Assembly: GCF_001748085.1 (NCBI RefSeq)
Contig: NZ_BBZK01000014.1
Location: forward strand, 1-64,000
Direction of reading: 5' to 3'
Source: Streptomyces sp. TP-A0874
GTDB taxonomy: Bacteria > Actinomycetota > Actinomycetes > Streptomycetales > Streptomycetaceae
Length of the DNA stretch: 64,000 bases
Position numbers and translations under genes: made by a program. Below the pieces are notes generated by a model. That model ran no database searches, was not told the origin of the DNA, and saw only the letters and a program-made list of their open reading frames with translations. Below, in pieces: positions 1 to 8,263 of this stretch. How positions within the stretch are numbered: the first letter of the stretch is position 1; every line of letters begins with the position of its first letter.

Positions 1-1
1 T

Positions 2-466
2 GCCAACACCGGTCCGTCACCGGTCGACCGCAGGAAGACGGGCAGCAAACACCACCTGATCTGCGACGGACACGGCACCCCGCTCAAGGTCATCACCACC
101 GCCGCCAACGTCAACGACGTCACCCAGACACTCGCCCTGATCGACGGCATCCCGCCCGTCGCCGGCTGCCCCGGACGTCCCCGCCGCCGCCCCCAAGCCC
201 TGCTCGGCGACAAGGGCTACGACTCCAATCCCAACCGCGCAGAGCTACGCAAGCGGCGGATCCTGCCGGTCCTCTCCCGCAAGGGCGCCCCGGACATCAA
301 GGACCTGGGCAAGCTCCGGTACGTCGTGGAACAGACCTTCGCCCTCCTCCACCAGTTCAAGCGCCTCGCGGTCCGCTGGGAACGCCGAACCGAACTCCAC
401 GACGCCTTCCTCTCTCTGACCCGCAGCCTCATCTGCTGGAGACGCCTCAAGAAGGCCCAACCATGA
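2..466 (+). CDS. IS5-family transposase, C-terminal part (5' end outside window)
   Basis: An open frame enters from the left edge and ends at TGA 464-466, giving 154 residues. It carries the usual C-terminal half of IS5-type DDE transposases of actinobacteria: a TGPSPVDRRKTGSKHH segment, then LLGDKGYDSN, then a VVEQTFALLHQFKRLAVRWERR block containing the catalytic Glu of the DDE triad, ending in SLICWRRLKK. No internal stop is seen, so the visible part is intact. Whether the N-terminal half is present cannot be judged. The GTGTTACAAGCTC stretch just after the stop may be the right terminal repeat. Confidence 0.85.
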   Translation, partial: ANTGPSPVDRRKTGSKHHLICDGHGTPLKVITTAANVNDVTQTLALIDGIPPVAGCPGRPRRRPQALLGDKGYDSNPNRAELRKRRILPVLSRKGAPDIKDLGKLRYVVEQTFALLHQFKRLAVRWERRTELHDAFLSLTRSLICWRRLKKAQP

Positions 467-481
467 TCGTGTTACAAGCTC
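467..481. mobile_element. Possible right end of the IS5-type element
   Basis: The 15 bases directly after the transposase stop read TCGTGTTACAAGCTC. They could be the terminal inverted repeat, since IS5-type elements end close behind the transposase gene. The left end is outside the window, so the repeat cannot be paired. From here to 637 I see no gene. Confidence 0.3.
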
Positions 482-641
482 ATAGGCTGCTCGTACCGCC
501 GCACCTCACCACCCCCGTCGGTACCGGACCGCCGGTCACCTTCCTGGTGTGGCCGCCCATTGCCGCGATCCGTGCAACGGGTTGGAAGCGCAGGCGTCGA
601 GCACGCCCGGCTACGCCCAAGCAACCCACGAAAACCGCAGG

Positions 642-690
642 TCAGATCCCCGTTGCATTAAGCTCCAGAATCGCCACGCACTCCTCATGA
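642..690 (-). pseudogene. Relic 3' end of an RNA methyltransferase gene
   Basis: Read on the minus strand, this piece encodes HEECVAILELNATGI followed by TGA. It aligns codon for codon with the last residues of the intact RNA methyltransferase gene ending at 1559 (HVECVAILEPVPKGA, then TGA). The DNA similarity begins at CAGGTCAG (638 and 1555) and includes an identical run ATCGCCACGCACTCC (670 and 1587), both 28 bases from the stop. The toxin-antitoxin pair lies between the two copies. A gene end displaced by an insertion, or a copied target end, would explain it. Confidence 0.6.
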
Positions 691-712
691 GGCGCCCTCG
701 CCTCGTCGAACG

Positions 713-1105
713 TCAGGAAACGGGGAACCAGGTCGCGAGGCGCTTGGCGATCGCCGGTACATCGACGCTGTCCTGCGCGACTGCCTCGACGAACGGGCCG
801 GCCACGGAAACGGGCGGCGGGACGGTACTCGCGCTGACGCCGTTGAACCGCAGGAAGACACGCATGGCGAGCCAGGCGGTGCGCTCGTTGCCGTCGATCA
901 GCGCGTGGTTGCGGGCGACAGAGTGCAGCAGCGCCGCAGCCTTCTCGTGCAGCGTGGGATACAGCTCGGCTCCGAACACGTTCGTCCGGGGTCGCTCGAT
1001 CGCCGACACCAGAAGGCCCATTTCACGCACGCTGTGCTCCGTACCGTTGACCGTTCGGGCGATGGCCAGGATTTCGTCGAGCTGGATGTGGCGCACGTCG
1101 GTCAC
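713..1105 (-). CDS. doc: Doc-type Fic-fold toxin of a toxin-antitoxin pair
   Basis: 130 residues, GTG start at 1105 overlapping the antitoxin stop (GTGA), as usual for translationally coupled type II toxins. Doc proteins of the Fic/DOC family phosphorylate EF-Tu and stop translation. The family signature appears as HALIDGNERTAW at residues 67-78. The canonical form is HxFxDGNKR, so the His, Asp, Gly, Asn and Arg are present, but the usual Lys is Glu at residue 74. Length suits the Doc branch. The toxin follows its antitoxin in the order antitoxin-toxin. Confidence 0.85.
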   Translation of the reverse strand: MTDVRHIQLDEILAIARTVNGTEHSVREMGLLVSAIERPRTNVFGAELYPTLHEKAAALLHSVARNHALIDGNERTAWLAMRVFLRFNGVSASTVPPPVSVAGPFVEAVAQDSVDVPAIAKRLATWFPVS

Positions 1106-1296
1106 TTCAGGTAGTCCAGGATCTCCGCATCGCTCTCCATGAGCTCGGCCAGGACGTCATCGACCTTCAGCTCGGCCCGGTCCTGGGCGTCACGGATGGC
1201 CTCAATGGCAAGTTCCTGCTTGCTGCGCCCCTCCCGACGAGCCCGCTCAGTGAGCTTCGCGTCAAGGTCGTCGGGAAGTCGAAGTGTCATCGCCAT
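1102..1296 (-). CDS. Ribbon-helix-helix antitoxin partner of Doc
   Basis: 64 residues starting MAMTLRLPDDLDAKL, the typical N-terminal strand and helix of a ribbon-helix-helix DNA-binding antitoxin. The C-terminal third is acidic (DDVLAELMESDAEILDYLK) and would wrap the toxin. The reading frame stays open upstream to 1584, but that extension has no RHH character. The ATG at 1296 is preferred because the operator palindrome 1305-1321 lies just upstream of it. The stop overlaps the GTG of doc. Autoregulation by the antitoxin-toxin complex is expected from family knowledge. Confidence 0.85.
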   Translation of the reverse strand: MAMTLRLPDDLDAKLTERARREGRSKQELAIEAIRDAQDRAELKVDDVLAELMESDAEILDYLK

Positions 1297-1304
1297 ACAG
1301 AGAT

Positions 1305-1321
1305 GATACCTGGCAGGTATC
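1305..1321. promoter_or_regulatory. Perfect palindromic operator of the toxin-antitoxin operon
   Basis: GATACCTG and CAGGTATC form a perfect 8-bp inverted repeat around one central G, eight bases upstream of the antitoxin ATG. RHH antitoxins bind short palindromes over their own promoters, so this is the likely autoregulatory site. The 230 bp from here to the methyltransferase stop contains no other gene that I can support. Confidence 0.65.
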
Positions 1322-1558
1322 AAGGGGCGGTCGGGCCGCGCTCGGCTCCGGAGAGCGTGGGACCAGGCGGCCAGGACTTCCTTTTTGAGCGTCATCCGAG
1401 CGTCAAGAATCCCGCAGGAGCCACTGGAGGCCGTCGCCGTTGCAAGCTCCTCGTTCACGAATTCGCAGGTCAGAGAGCTGTCAAAGAGCCATCCGTCCGC
1501 TCGAACCGCTACACGGAGGGAAACAGGTCGAAACTCTCCAGAGGAGCAAAAACGCAGG

Positions 1559-2890
1559 TCAGGCACCCTTCGGGACCGGCTCAAGGATCGCCACGCACTC
1601 CACGTGATGCGTCATCGGAAAGAGGTCGAAGGCCTGCATCCAGCGCGGCCGGTAGCCGCCCTCGCGGAAGTAGGCGAGGTCGCGGGCGAGTGCGGCCGGG
1701 TCGCAGGCCACGTAGGCGATCCGGCGGGCGCCTAGCGCGGCGAGGTGGCCGACGGTGCGCCGGCCCGCACCCGACCGGGGCGGGTCCAGCACGATCAGGT
1801 TCGCCTCGTCGATGCCGGTGCGGGGCAGCACCTGCTCGACCTTGCCGTGCTCGATCCGTACCCGGTCCAGGTCCTGGAGGTTGTGCCGGGCGTCCTCGGC
1901 GGCCCGCTTCGATGACTCGACGCCGAGCACCGCACCGCGCTCCCCCACCCGCTCGGCGAGCGCCCCCGCGAAGAGTCCGGCGCCGCAGTAGAGGTCGAGG
2001 GCCATCTCTCCCTTGCGCGGTGTCAGCCCCCGCATCACCGTCTCGACCAGCAGGTCGGCGGCCCGGTGGTGCACCTGCCAGAAGCCGCCGGCGCTGATCC
2101 GCCAGGTGCGGTCGGCCGCCCGTTCCCGGACGAAGGGCCGCCCGTGGACCCGGTGCACGCCACCGGTCTTCTCGTCCACCCGGGCCACCGAGACCGGCTT
2201 GTCCAGCTCGACGATCGGCAGCCGCCCGCCGGGCTTCGGGGTGAGGATCACCTGGCGGTCGTGGGAGCCGGTGGCGGCGATCGCCTCGACGGCCGCGATC
2301 TGCGGCCACTCGCGCTTCTCCACGCCGAGTTCGCTGACGCCGGGCGCGGCGATGAGACAGAAGTCGATCGGTTCCACTTCGTGCGAACGGTGCCGGCGCA
2401 GCCCCGCGCGCCCCTCGGCGTCCACGGCGTACTGCACCCGTGTGCGCCAGGCCGGGACCTCGCCCTTGGCCACCTTGTCGCCCGGGGCCGGTATCACCGT
2501 CCCGTCCCAGCCGGCCTCCTCGGGGGTGAGCCCGGCCAGGTGGGCGAGTTGTTCGGTGATGACGGAGACCTTCAGCCGCCGCTGCCGACCGGGGGTGGCG
2601 TGCTGCCAGTCGCAGCCGCCGCACCTGCCGGGCCCGGCGTAGGGACAGGGGGCCGGGATGCGGTCCGGGGACGCCTCTAGCACGCGCACCGCGTCCGCTC
2701 GCAGGAACCGGGAGTCCTCGGTTCCCTCGGTGACCTTGGCGATCACCCGCTCCCCCGGAAGGGTGTGCCGTACGAAGAGGACCTGGCCGGCCGCGGTGCG
2801 GGCGATGCAGTGCCCACCGTGTGCCACCGGCCCGACTTCGACCTCGTGTTCCTCGCCGACGACGGACGGGCTGGGTTCCTGGGACGTCAT
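1559..2890 (-). CDS. TrmA/RumA-family RNA (uracil-5-)-methyltransferase
   Basis: 443 residues from ATG 2890 (MTSQEPSPSVV). The frame is open further upstream to 3103, but that part is low-complexity and unlike the family. An N-terminal TRAM-like beta domain (GEEHEVEVGPVAHGGHCIAR) is followed by an iron-sulfur cluster Cys cluster (CPYAGPGRCGGCDWQHA). A SAM-binding Rossmann core follows (DLYCGAGLFAGALAERVG), then LDPPRSGAG and the catalytic cysteine motif YVACDPAALARDL near the C-terminus. It would methylate U5 of a 23S rRNA or tRNA uridine using SAM; the exact site cannot be told. Its 3' end is partly duplicated at 638-690. Confidence 0.88.
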   Translation of the reverse strand: MTSQEPSPSVVGEEHEVEVGPVAHGGHCIARTAAGQVLFVRHTLPGERVIAKVTEGTEDSRFLRADAVRVLEASPDRIPAPCPYAGPGRCGGCDWQHATPGRQRRLKVSVITEQLAHLAGLTPEEAGWDGTVIPAPGDKVAKGEVPAWRTRVQYAVDAEGRAGLRRHRSHEVEPIDFCLIAAPGVSELGVEKREWPQIAAVEAIAATGSHDRQVILTPKPGGRLPIVELDKPVSVARVDEKTGGVHRVHGRPFVRERAADRTWRISAGGFWQVHHRAADLLVETVMRGLTPRKGEMALDLYCGAGLFAGALAERVGERGAVLGVESSKRAAEDARHNLQDLDRVRIEHGKVEQVLPRTGIDEANLIVLDPPRSGAGRRTVGHLAALGARRIAYVACDPAALARDLAYFREGGYRPRWMQAFDLFPMTHHVECVAILEPVPKGA

Positions 2891-3026
2891 GGCGGGGGTG
2901 CTCCTGGGCTGGTGGAGGGGTTCTGCTGCGATTTCGGACCGAGGTGTTTCCGGTGCCGGGTGCGCCGCACCGGCCGGGGCGGACGGTGTACGCACGGCCG
3001 CCGAGTCTACGTCCTGTCGCTCCGCA

Positions 3027-5084
3027 CTACCGCCGCCCGCCCGGCCGCTGCTTCTCGGCCGGCGGCGGACCCACCGGTCCGCGGCGCACGCTGCCCGGCG
3101 CATGCCATTCGGCGCGCCGCCGCGCCCGCAGCCGGGCGGCCTCGGAGGACTCCAGCTGGTAGGGCACGGAGGTCACCATCACCCCGGGGGTGAAGAGCAA
3201 CCGTCCCTTGAGGCGCAGGGCGCTCTGGTTGTGCAGCAGCTGCTCGTACCAGTGTCCGACCACGTACTCGGGGATGTAGACGCTGACCACGTCCCGCGGG
3301 CTGTCCCGTCGCAGGCCCTTGACGTACTCGATGACCGGCCGGGTGATCTCCCTGTAAGGGGAGTCCAGGATCTTCAGCGGTACGTCGATCCCGCGCTCGG
3401 CCCACTCCTCCTGGAGCGCCCGGGTCTCCTCCGGGTCGACGTTGACGCTGAGCGCCTCTAGGGCGCCCGAACGCATGAGTTTGGCGTAGGCGAGGGCGCG
3501 CAGTGCGGGGCGGTGGATCTTCGAGACCAGGACGATTGAGTGCACCCGGGAGGGGCGTCCGGTGTCGTCGCCGGGTTCCTCGGGGGCGGCGATCTCCTCG
3601 GACACGCGGTCGTAGTGGCGGCGGATCGCACTCATGGTGACGAAGAAGATCACCATGCCGAGCAGGGCGACCCAGGCACCGTGGACGAACTTGGTGATCA
3701 GGACGACGACGAGGACCAGTCCGGTGAGGAAGGCCCCGAAGGTGTTGATGATCCGGGAGCGGATCATGTGGCGGCGGCGGGAGGGGACGTCCTCGGTCCG
3801 CAGGTGGCGGTTCCAGTGCCGGACCATGCCGATCTGGCTGAGGGTGAAGGCGACGAAGACGCCGACGATGTAGAGCTGGATGAGGCGGGTGGAGTCGGCC
3901 CCGTAGGCGTAGACGAGCACCGCGGCGGCGCCGGCCAGCAGCACGATGCCGTTGGAGTAGGCGAGTCGGTCGCCCCGGGTGTGGAGTTGCCGGGGCAGGT
4001 AGCGGTCCTGGGCCAGGATGGCGCCGAGCAGCGGGAAGCCGTTGTAGGCGGTGTTGGCGGCGAGGAAGAGCACCAGGGCGGTGGCGGCGGCCAGCAGGAC
4101 GAACAGGACGGTGTCGGGGCCGAAGACGGCGGCGGCGGTCTGGGTGATCACCGGGTGCTGGAAGTAGTCCGGCCCGACCGGGGTGCCGTCGCGGAGCAGG
4201 TTGACGGCCGGGTTCTCGGCCATCTTGACGTCGGTGGCCATCGCGAGCGCGATGATGCCGCCGAACATGGCGATGGCCAGCCCGCCCATCATGGCGAGCG
4301 TGGTGGCGGCGTTCCTGCTCTTGGGCTTCCGGAACCCGGGAACGCCGTTGCTGATGGCCTCCACGCCGGTGAGCGCCGCGCAGCCCGAGGAGAAGGCCCG
4401 CAGCAGCAGGAAGACCAGGGCGAAGCCGGCCAGTCCCTGCTGTTCGACCCGGACCTCGAAGCCGGCGGTGGGTGCGCTCATGTGCTCGCCGAGGACGAGT
4501 CCGCGGACGGCGCCCCAGAAGATCATCACGAAGACGCCGGTGACGAAGATGTAGGTGGGGATGGCGAAGAGCTTGCCGGACTCCTTGACGCCGCGCAGGT
4601 TCATCAGGGTCAGCAGGACGATGACGGCGATGGCGGAGCCGGTCTTGTGGTCGGCGATGAAGGGCACGGCCGAGCCGAGGTTCTCGATGCCGGAGGAGAT
4701 CGACACGGCGACGGTCAGCACGTAGTCGACGAGGAGCGCGCTGGCCACGGTGAGGCCGGCCCGGCGTCCGATGTTGGTGTTGGCCACCTCGTAGTCGCCG
4801 CCCCCACTGGGGTAGGCGTGCACGTTCTGCCGGTAGGAGGCGACCACGGTGAACATCAGGACACCGACCGCCGCGGCGATCCAGGGGCTGAAGCGGAAGG
4901 CTGACACCCCTGCCACGGAGAGCACCAGCAGCACTTCGCCCGGTGCGTAGGCGACGGACGACAGGGGGTCGGAGGCGAAGACGGGAAGCGCGATGCGCTT
5001 CGGCAGAAGCGTCTCCCCCAGTCGGTCGCTGCGCAGGGCCCGTCCGATGAGAATCCGTTTGGACAGGTCGGTCAGTTTGGACAC
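3027..5084 (-). CDS. APC-superfamily permease, KimA-type K+ uptake protein
   Basis: 685 residues from GTG 5084 (VSKLTDLSKRILIG). About twelve hydrophobic segments span roughly residues 40-480, and a ~170-residue cytosolic C-terminal domain follows. Segments match what I remember of Bacillus subtilis KimA: FASDPLSSVAYAPGEVLL, YPSGGGDYEVAN, LLVDYVLTVAVSIS, LLRAFSSGCAALTGVEAISN, and LLHNQSALRLKGRLL in the tail. KimA imports K+ with protons and is inhibited by c-di-AMP. Two TrkA genes diverge from it, which supports K+ transport over amino-acid transport. The generic label would be amino-acid permease. Confidence 0.8.
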   Translation of the reverse strand: MSKLTDLSKRILIGRALRSDRLGETLLPKRIALPVFASDPLSSVAYAPGEVLLVLSVAGVSAFRFSPWIAAAVGVLMFTVVASYRQNVHAYPSGGGDYEVANTNIGRRAGLTVASALLVDYVLTVAVSISSGIENLGSAVPFIADHKTGSAIAVIVLLTLMNLRGVKESGKLFAIPTYIFVTGVFVMIFWGAVRGLVLGEHMSAPTAGFEVRVEQQGLAGFALVFLLLRAFSSGCAALTGVEAISNGVPGFRKPKSRNAATTLAMMGGLAIAMFGGIIALAMATDVKMAENPAVNLLRDGTPVGPDYFQHPVITQTAAAVFGPDTVLFVLLAAATALVLFLAANTAYNGFPLLGAILAQDRYLPRQLHTRGDRLAYSNGIVLLAGAAAVLVYAYGADSTRLIQLYIVGVFVAFTLSQIGMVRHWNRHLRTEDVPSRRRHMIRSRIINTFGAFLTGLVLVVVLITKFVHGAWVALLGMVIFFVTMSAIRRHYDRVSEEIAAPEEPGDDTGRPSRVHSIVLVSKIHRPALRALAYAKLMRSGALEALSVNVDPEETRALQEEWAERGIDVPLKILDSPYREITRPVIEYVKGLRRDSPRDVVSVYIPEYVVGHWYEQLLHNQSALRLKGRLLFTPGVMVTSVPYQLESSEAARLRARRRAEWHAPGSVRRGPVGPPPAEKQRPGGRR

Positions 5085-5379
5085 GCAGTGGATGGTAGGC
5101 GCTCCGGGGGCACGAGGGCCGCCCGCAGGTGGTCCGGCAGGAGTCCTTGACGGAACCCGAACGCGGTGCGCCGCCCGCTCCACCGGGGCGGCTTCCCGCC
5201 GCGGAGGCGGTGGTGGGGCCACACCGCGGCACCGGGATGACCTTCGCGGGGCCCATGCCGGGTAGCGTTACCGGCGAGCACGCGCGTGGACAGTCGCCCC
5301 GATCCGGGGCCGGAAGGATGATGGCCGGTGTTTGTGCAGGTCACAACGGTTGCGGAAGGTTCGAGGTAAGAGAGACCTC

Positions 5380-6048
5380 ATGCACATCGTGATCATGGGC
5401 TGCGGCCGGGTGGGCTCCGCTCTCGCCCAGACCCTCGAACAACAGGGGCACACGGTCGCCGTCATCGACCGGGACCCCACGGCCTTCCGCCGGCTCGGCT
5501 CCGGCTTCGGCGGCCGCCGGGTGACCGGTGTCGGTTTCGACCAGGACACCCTGCGGGAAGCCGGCATCGAGGAGGCCGGCGCGTTCGCCGCAGTGAGCAG
5601 CGGCGACAACTCCAACATCATCGCTGCGCGGGTGGCCCGGGAGATGTTCGACGTGGAGAACGTCGCCGCCCGTATCTACGACCCGCGCCGCGCCGAGGTC
5701 TACCAGCGGTTGGGCATTCCGACGGTCGCCACCGTCCGCTGGACTGCGGACCAGATGCTGCGCCGTCTACTGCCGTCGGGCGCGGAGGCGCTGTGGCGGG
5801 ACCCGAGCGGCGCGGTGCAGCTCGCCGAGGTGTACACCTCGGAGGCCTGGGTCGGTCACAGGGTGAGCGTGCTCCAGGAGGAGACGGGCGTGCGGGTCGG
5901 GTTCATCACCCGGCTGGGGGAGGCCATACTGCCCACCGCGCAGACCGTCCTCCAGGAGGGCGACCTGGTCCATGTGATCATGCGCTGCGACGACATCGAG
6001 AAGGTCGAGGCGGCGTTCGCCGAGGGGCCTGAGGAGGGGCAGCGATGA
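5380..6048 (+). CDS. trkA: TrkA-type K+ uptake regulator (RCK protein), first copy
   Basis: 222 residues from ATG 5380. An RCK_N Rossmann domain begins MHIVIMGCGRVGSALA, the nucleotide-binding glycine motif, with the acidic residue closing strand two in AVIDRD. An RCK_C domain occupies about residues 135-220. RCK subunits bind NAD(H) or ATP and gate K+ channels or carriers at the membrane. The stop overlaps the next gene by ATGA, so the two are co-translated. No TrkH or KtrB channel subunit lies nearby; the divergent KimA-type permease is the obvious candidate partner, by inference only. Confidence 0.85.
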   Translation: MHIVIMGCGRVGSALAQTLEQQGHTVAVIDRDPTAFRRLGSGFGGRRVTGVGFDQDTLREAGIEEAGAFAAVSSGDNSNIIAARVAREMFDVENVAARIYDPRRAEVYQRLGIPTVATVRWTADQMLRRLLPSGAEALWRDPSGAVQLAEVYTSEAWVGHRVSVLQEETGVRVGFITRLGEAILPTAQTVLQEGDLVHVIMRCDDIEKVEAAFAEGPEEGQR

Positions 6049-6719
6049 GGGTCGCGATCGCCGGTGCCGGTGCCGTCGGCTGTTCCATCGCGGGCGAGTT
6101 GCTGGAGAACGGTCACGAGATCCTGCTGATCGACAAGGCGCCCACCGCGATCTCCGTGGAGCGGGTGCCGCAGGCGGAGTGGTTGCTGGCCGACGCCTGT
6201 GAGATCACCTCGTTGGACGAGGCGGCCCTGCAACGCTGCCATGTGGTCATCGCGGCGACCGGTGACGACAAGGTGAACCTCGTCGTCTCGCTGCTGGCCA
6301 AGACGGAGTACGGGGTGCCGCGGGTGGTGGCGCGGGTGAACAATCCGCGGAACGAGTGGCTGTTCAGCGAGGCGTGGGGGGTCGATGTGGCGGTGTCCAC
6401 CCCGCGGCTGATGTCGGCCCTGGTGGAGGAGGCGGTGAGCGTCGGTGATCTGGTGCGGCTGCTCCGCTTCAGCCAGGGGGACGCGAACCTCGTCGAGTTG
6501 ACGCTGCCGCCGGAGGCGGCGCTGGCCGGCACCCGGGTCGGGGACGTCGACTGGCCCGAGGACACCTCGCTGGTGACGATCATCCGCGGGGCCAGGGTGC
6601 TGGCGCCCAATCCGGACGACGCCCTGGAGGCCGGCGACGAGTTGCTGTTCGTGGCCTCGCAGGCCCGGGAGGAGCAGTTGGGCGAGCTGCTGTCGGTCCG
6701 CCGGGAGGACTCGCGGTGA
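6045..6719 (+). CDS. trkA: TrkA-type K+ uptake regulator (RCK protein), second copy
   Basis: 224 residues. The same RCK_N plus RCK_C layout as the upstream gene: MRVAIAGAGAVGCSIA is the dinucleotide-binding motif and LLIDKAP carries the ribose-binding acid. The two genes overlap by four bases. Their sequences are clearly diverged, so this is an old duplication that may form a hetero-octameric ring. The C-terminal RCK_C (about residues 135-215) ends DELLFVASQAREEQLGELL. Role as for its partner: cytosolic regulatory subunit of K+ uptake. Confidence 0.85.
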   Translation: MRVAIAGAGAVGCSIAGELLENGHEILLIDKAPTAISVERVPQAEWLLADACEITSLDEAALQRCHVVIAATGDDKVNLVVSLLAKTEYGVPRVVARVNNPRNEWLFSEAWGVDVAVSTPRLMSALVEEAVSVGDLVRLLRFSQGDANLVELTLPPEAALAGTRVGDVDWPEDTSLVTIIRGARVLAPNPDDALEAGDELLFVASQAREEQLGELLSVRREDSR

Positions 6720-6812
6720 CGTCCTGAGACGGCGCGCCCCGTTCCTCTACGGCTGCGGTGCGGAGCGCTCGCCGGTCCGGAGGCCTGGCGTCAGCGTCTC
6801 TTCCCGGTGGAT

Positions 6813-7364
6813 TCAGGAGGTCTTTCCGGTGCGCCGCTGAGGTTCCCTCCGGGCGAGGCCGCCGGAGACCGGCGCGGTGTCGAGGTCGGCTTCCCCGTCC
6901 CGGTGGCGCAGCACCCAGTCGTCGAGGTCGAGGGCCGTCTCCAGCGGTTCCCTGATCATGTGGCCCCGCAGACTGCTCGCCTCCCCTCCGGCTGCGCCCG
7001 AACCGCTCACCGCGGCGGAGGGCAGCTCTCGCCGGAAGGCGGCCTCGGACATCGTGAAGCGCACCCGGGCGGTGCGGGGAGGCACCCCCAGTACGTCGCC
7101 GATGAGCTGCCAGTCGGCGCCGCTCACCCGCTCGAACACGGCGGCGGCTTCGAAGAACCGCTGTGCGGCGGCGAGCACTCGGGCGGCGTCGGCCAGCACG
7201 GCGCCGGGCGTGCGGGTGGTGCCGTCGGGGTTGAGCTCCTGCTCGCCGATCGGGACGTTGGCGCGCGCGAGGTCGGCCAGTTCGCACGCTTCATAGGCCA
7301 TCAGCAGCCTCGCCCGCGCCGCGTCCGTGTACGGCGCGGCGGCTCCCGTGCCACTTCCGGTCAT
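6813..7364 (-). CDS. Conserved hypothetical protein with an HTH-like segment
   Basis: 183 residues, ATG 7364. I know similar proteins only as Streptomyces hypotheticals. The middle contains SGADWQLIGDVLGVPPRTARVRF (about residues 80-102), which has the spacing of a sigma-region-4 or HTH helix pair and suggests nucleic-acid binding. The N-terminal half is helical and Ala-rich; the C-terminus is charged and probably disordered. There is no signal peptide or membrane segment. It stands alone between the convergent trkA pair and the co-oriented TSUP permease gene. Function unknown. Confidence 0.65.
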   Translation of the reverse strand: MTGSGTGAAAPYTDAARARLLMAYEACELADLARANVPIGEQELNPDGTTRTPGAVLADAARVLAAAQRFFEAAAVFERVSGADWQLIGDVLGVPPRTARVRFTMSEAAFRRELPSAAVSGSGAAGGEASSLRGHMIREPLETALDLDDWVLRHRDGEADLDTAPVSGGLARREPQRRTGKTS

Positions 7365-7418
7365 GTGGGTCTGCCTCCGCTTCCGAGGATGAGGGTGATC
7401 ACTGCGCCGCCCGGGTGC

Positions 7419-8180
7419 TCAGCCGCGCAGGAAGTACAGGACGGTCATGACCACGGCCGTGGTGAGGATGACGCGCCGGAGCAGCCGGGCGGGGAGGCGG
7501 CGGGCCAGGTGGGCGCCGGCGAAGCCCCCGGCAGCGGCGCCGACCAGCATGGCGGTGAGCAGGAGCGGGGCGCTCAGGGTGTCCGAGGCGATGAGGAACA
7601 GGGCGGTGGCGCTGAGGTACACGGCCGCGAGTTGGGCGATCCGCATGGGGTTGCTGACCGCGGTGTCGAGACCGAGACCGATGTTCCACAGGGCCAGCAT
7701 CATGATGCCTACGGCGCCGCCGAAGTATCCGCCGTAGACGGCTAGGAGGAACTGCCCGATGAGAACTGCTCGTGAACTCATGCCGACCGAGCGGCCCAGG
7801 GCCGTGTTCAGGGCCGTGGAAAGGTGGCGGCCGAAGGCGAGGACGACTGTGGCGAAGGCGAGCAGCCACGGCGCCGCGCTGTCGAACGAGGACGCGGGCA
7901 GCACCAGCAGCAGACCGGCACCGGCCGCACCGCCCATCAGACTGGTCGCTGTCAGCGCCTTCGTGGACGTGGGCCCGACCGGGGCGAGGTCGTGCCGGTA
8001 GACCCAGGCGCTGGCCACCGCGCCGGGTACGAGGGCGACCCGCGACACCGCGTTCGCCGTCACCGGTGGCAGGCCCAGGGCGACGAGTGCGGGCAGCGCC
8101 ACGAACGTTCCGCCACCGCCCATGGCGTTCAGGACTCCGGCGGCGACACCGGCCAGCAGGACAAGCGAGAACTCGAACAC
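7419..8180 (-). CDS. TauE/SafE-family (TSUP) membrane exporter
   Basis: 253 residues from GTG 8180 (VFEFSLVLLAGVAAG). An in-frame TTG at 8216 would add 12 residues; neither start has a strong ribosome site. About eight hydrophobic helices are present, with the family's early GVLNAMGGGGTFVALPAL motif and a related glycine-rich repeat in the second half (GGYFGGAVGIMMLALWNIGLG). TSUP proteins move sulfite, sulfoacetate or other organic anions across the membrane. It diverges from a LysR gene across a perfect 23-bp palindrome, so the regulator probably controls it. The substrate cannot be read from the sequence. Confidence 0.8.
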   Translation of the reverse strand: MFEFSLVLLAGVAAGVLNAMGGGGTFVALPALVALGLPPVTANAVSRVALVPGAVASAWVYRHDLAPVGPTSTKALTATSLMGGAAGAGLLLVLPASSFDSAAPWLLAFATVVLAFGRHLSTALNTALGRSVGMSSRAVLIGQFLLAVYGGYFGGAVGIMMLALWNIGLGLDTAVSNPMRIAQLAAVYLSATALFLIASDTLSAPLLLTAMLVGAAAGGFAGAHLARRLPARLLRRVILTTAVVMTVLYFLRG

Positions 8181-8234
8181 CTGTCGAGCATCGCCGTGTG
8201 AGGAGCTGATCCACAATGCGTTATCGGCATAGCC

Positions 8235-8257
8235 AGCCTAAGGCTGAGCCTTAGGCT
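8235..8257. promoter_or_regulatory. Perfect 11-bp inverted repeat between the TSUP and lysR genes
   Basis: AGCCTAAGGCT, one G, then AGCCTTAGGCT: an uninterrupted dyad, ending six bases before the GTG of the LysR gene. LysR proteins autoregulate and control the divergent gene from such sites. Its closeness to the lysR start implies that bound protein would block lysR expression directly. Confidence 0.65.
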
Positions 8258-8263
8258 GGATCG

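Noticed and set aside
1297..1584. N-terminal extension of the antitoxin
   Set aside because: The frame is open, but the added residues cross the operator palindrome and have no RHH character.
5085..5379. c-di-AMP riboswitch ahead of the KimA-type gene
   Set aside because: Bacillus kimA has a ydaO-type riboswitch, so I looked for its conserved core in the 295 bp upstream on the minus strand. I could not find it.
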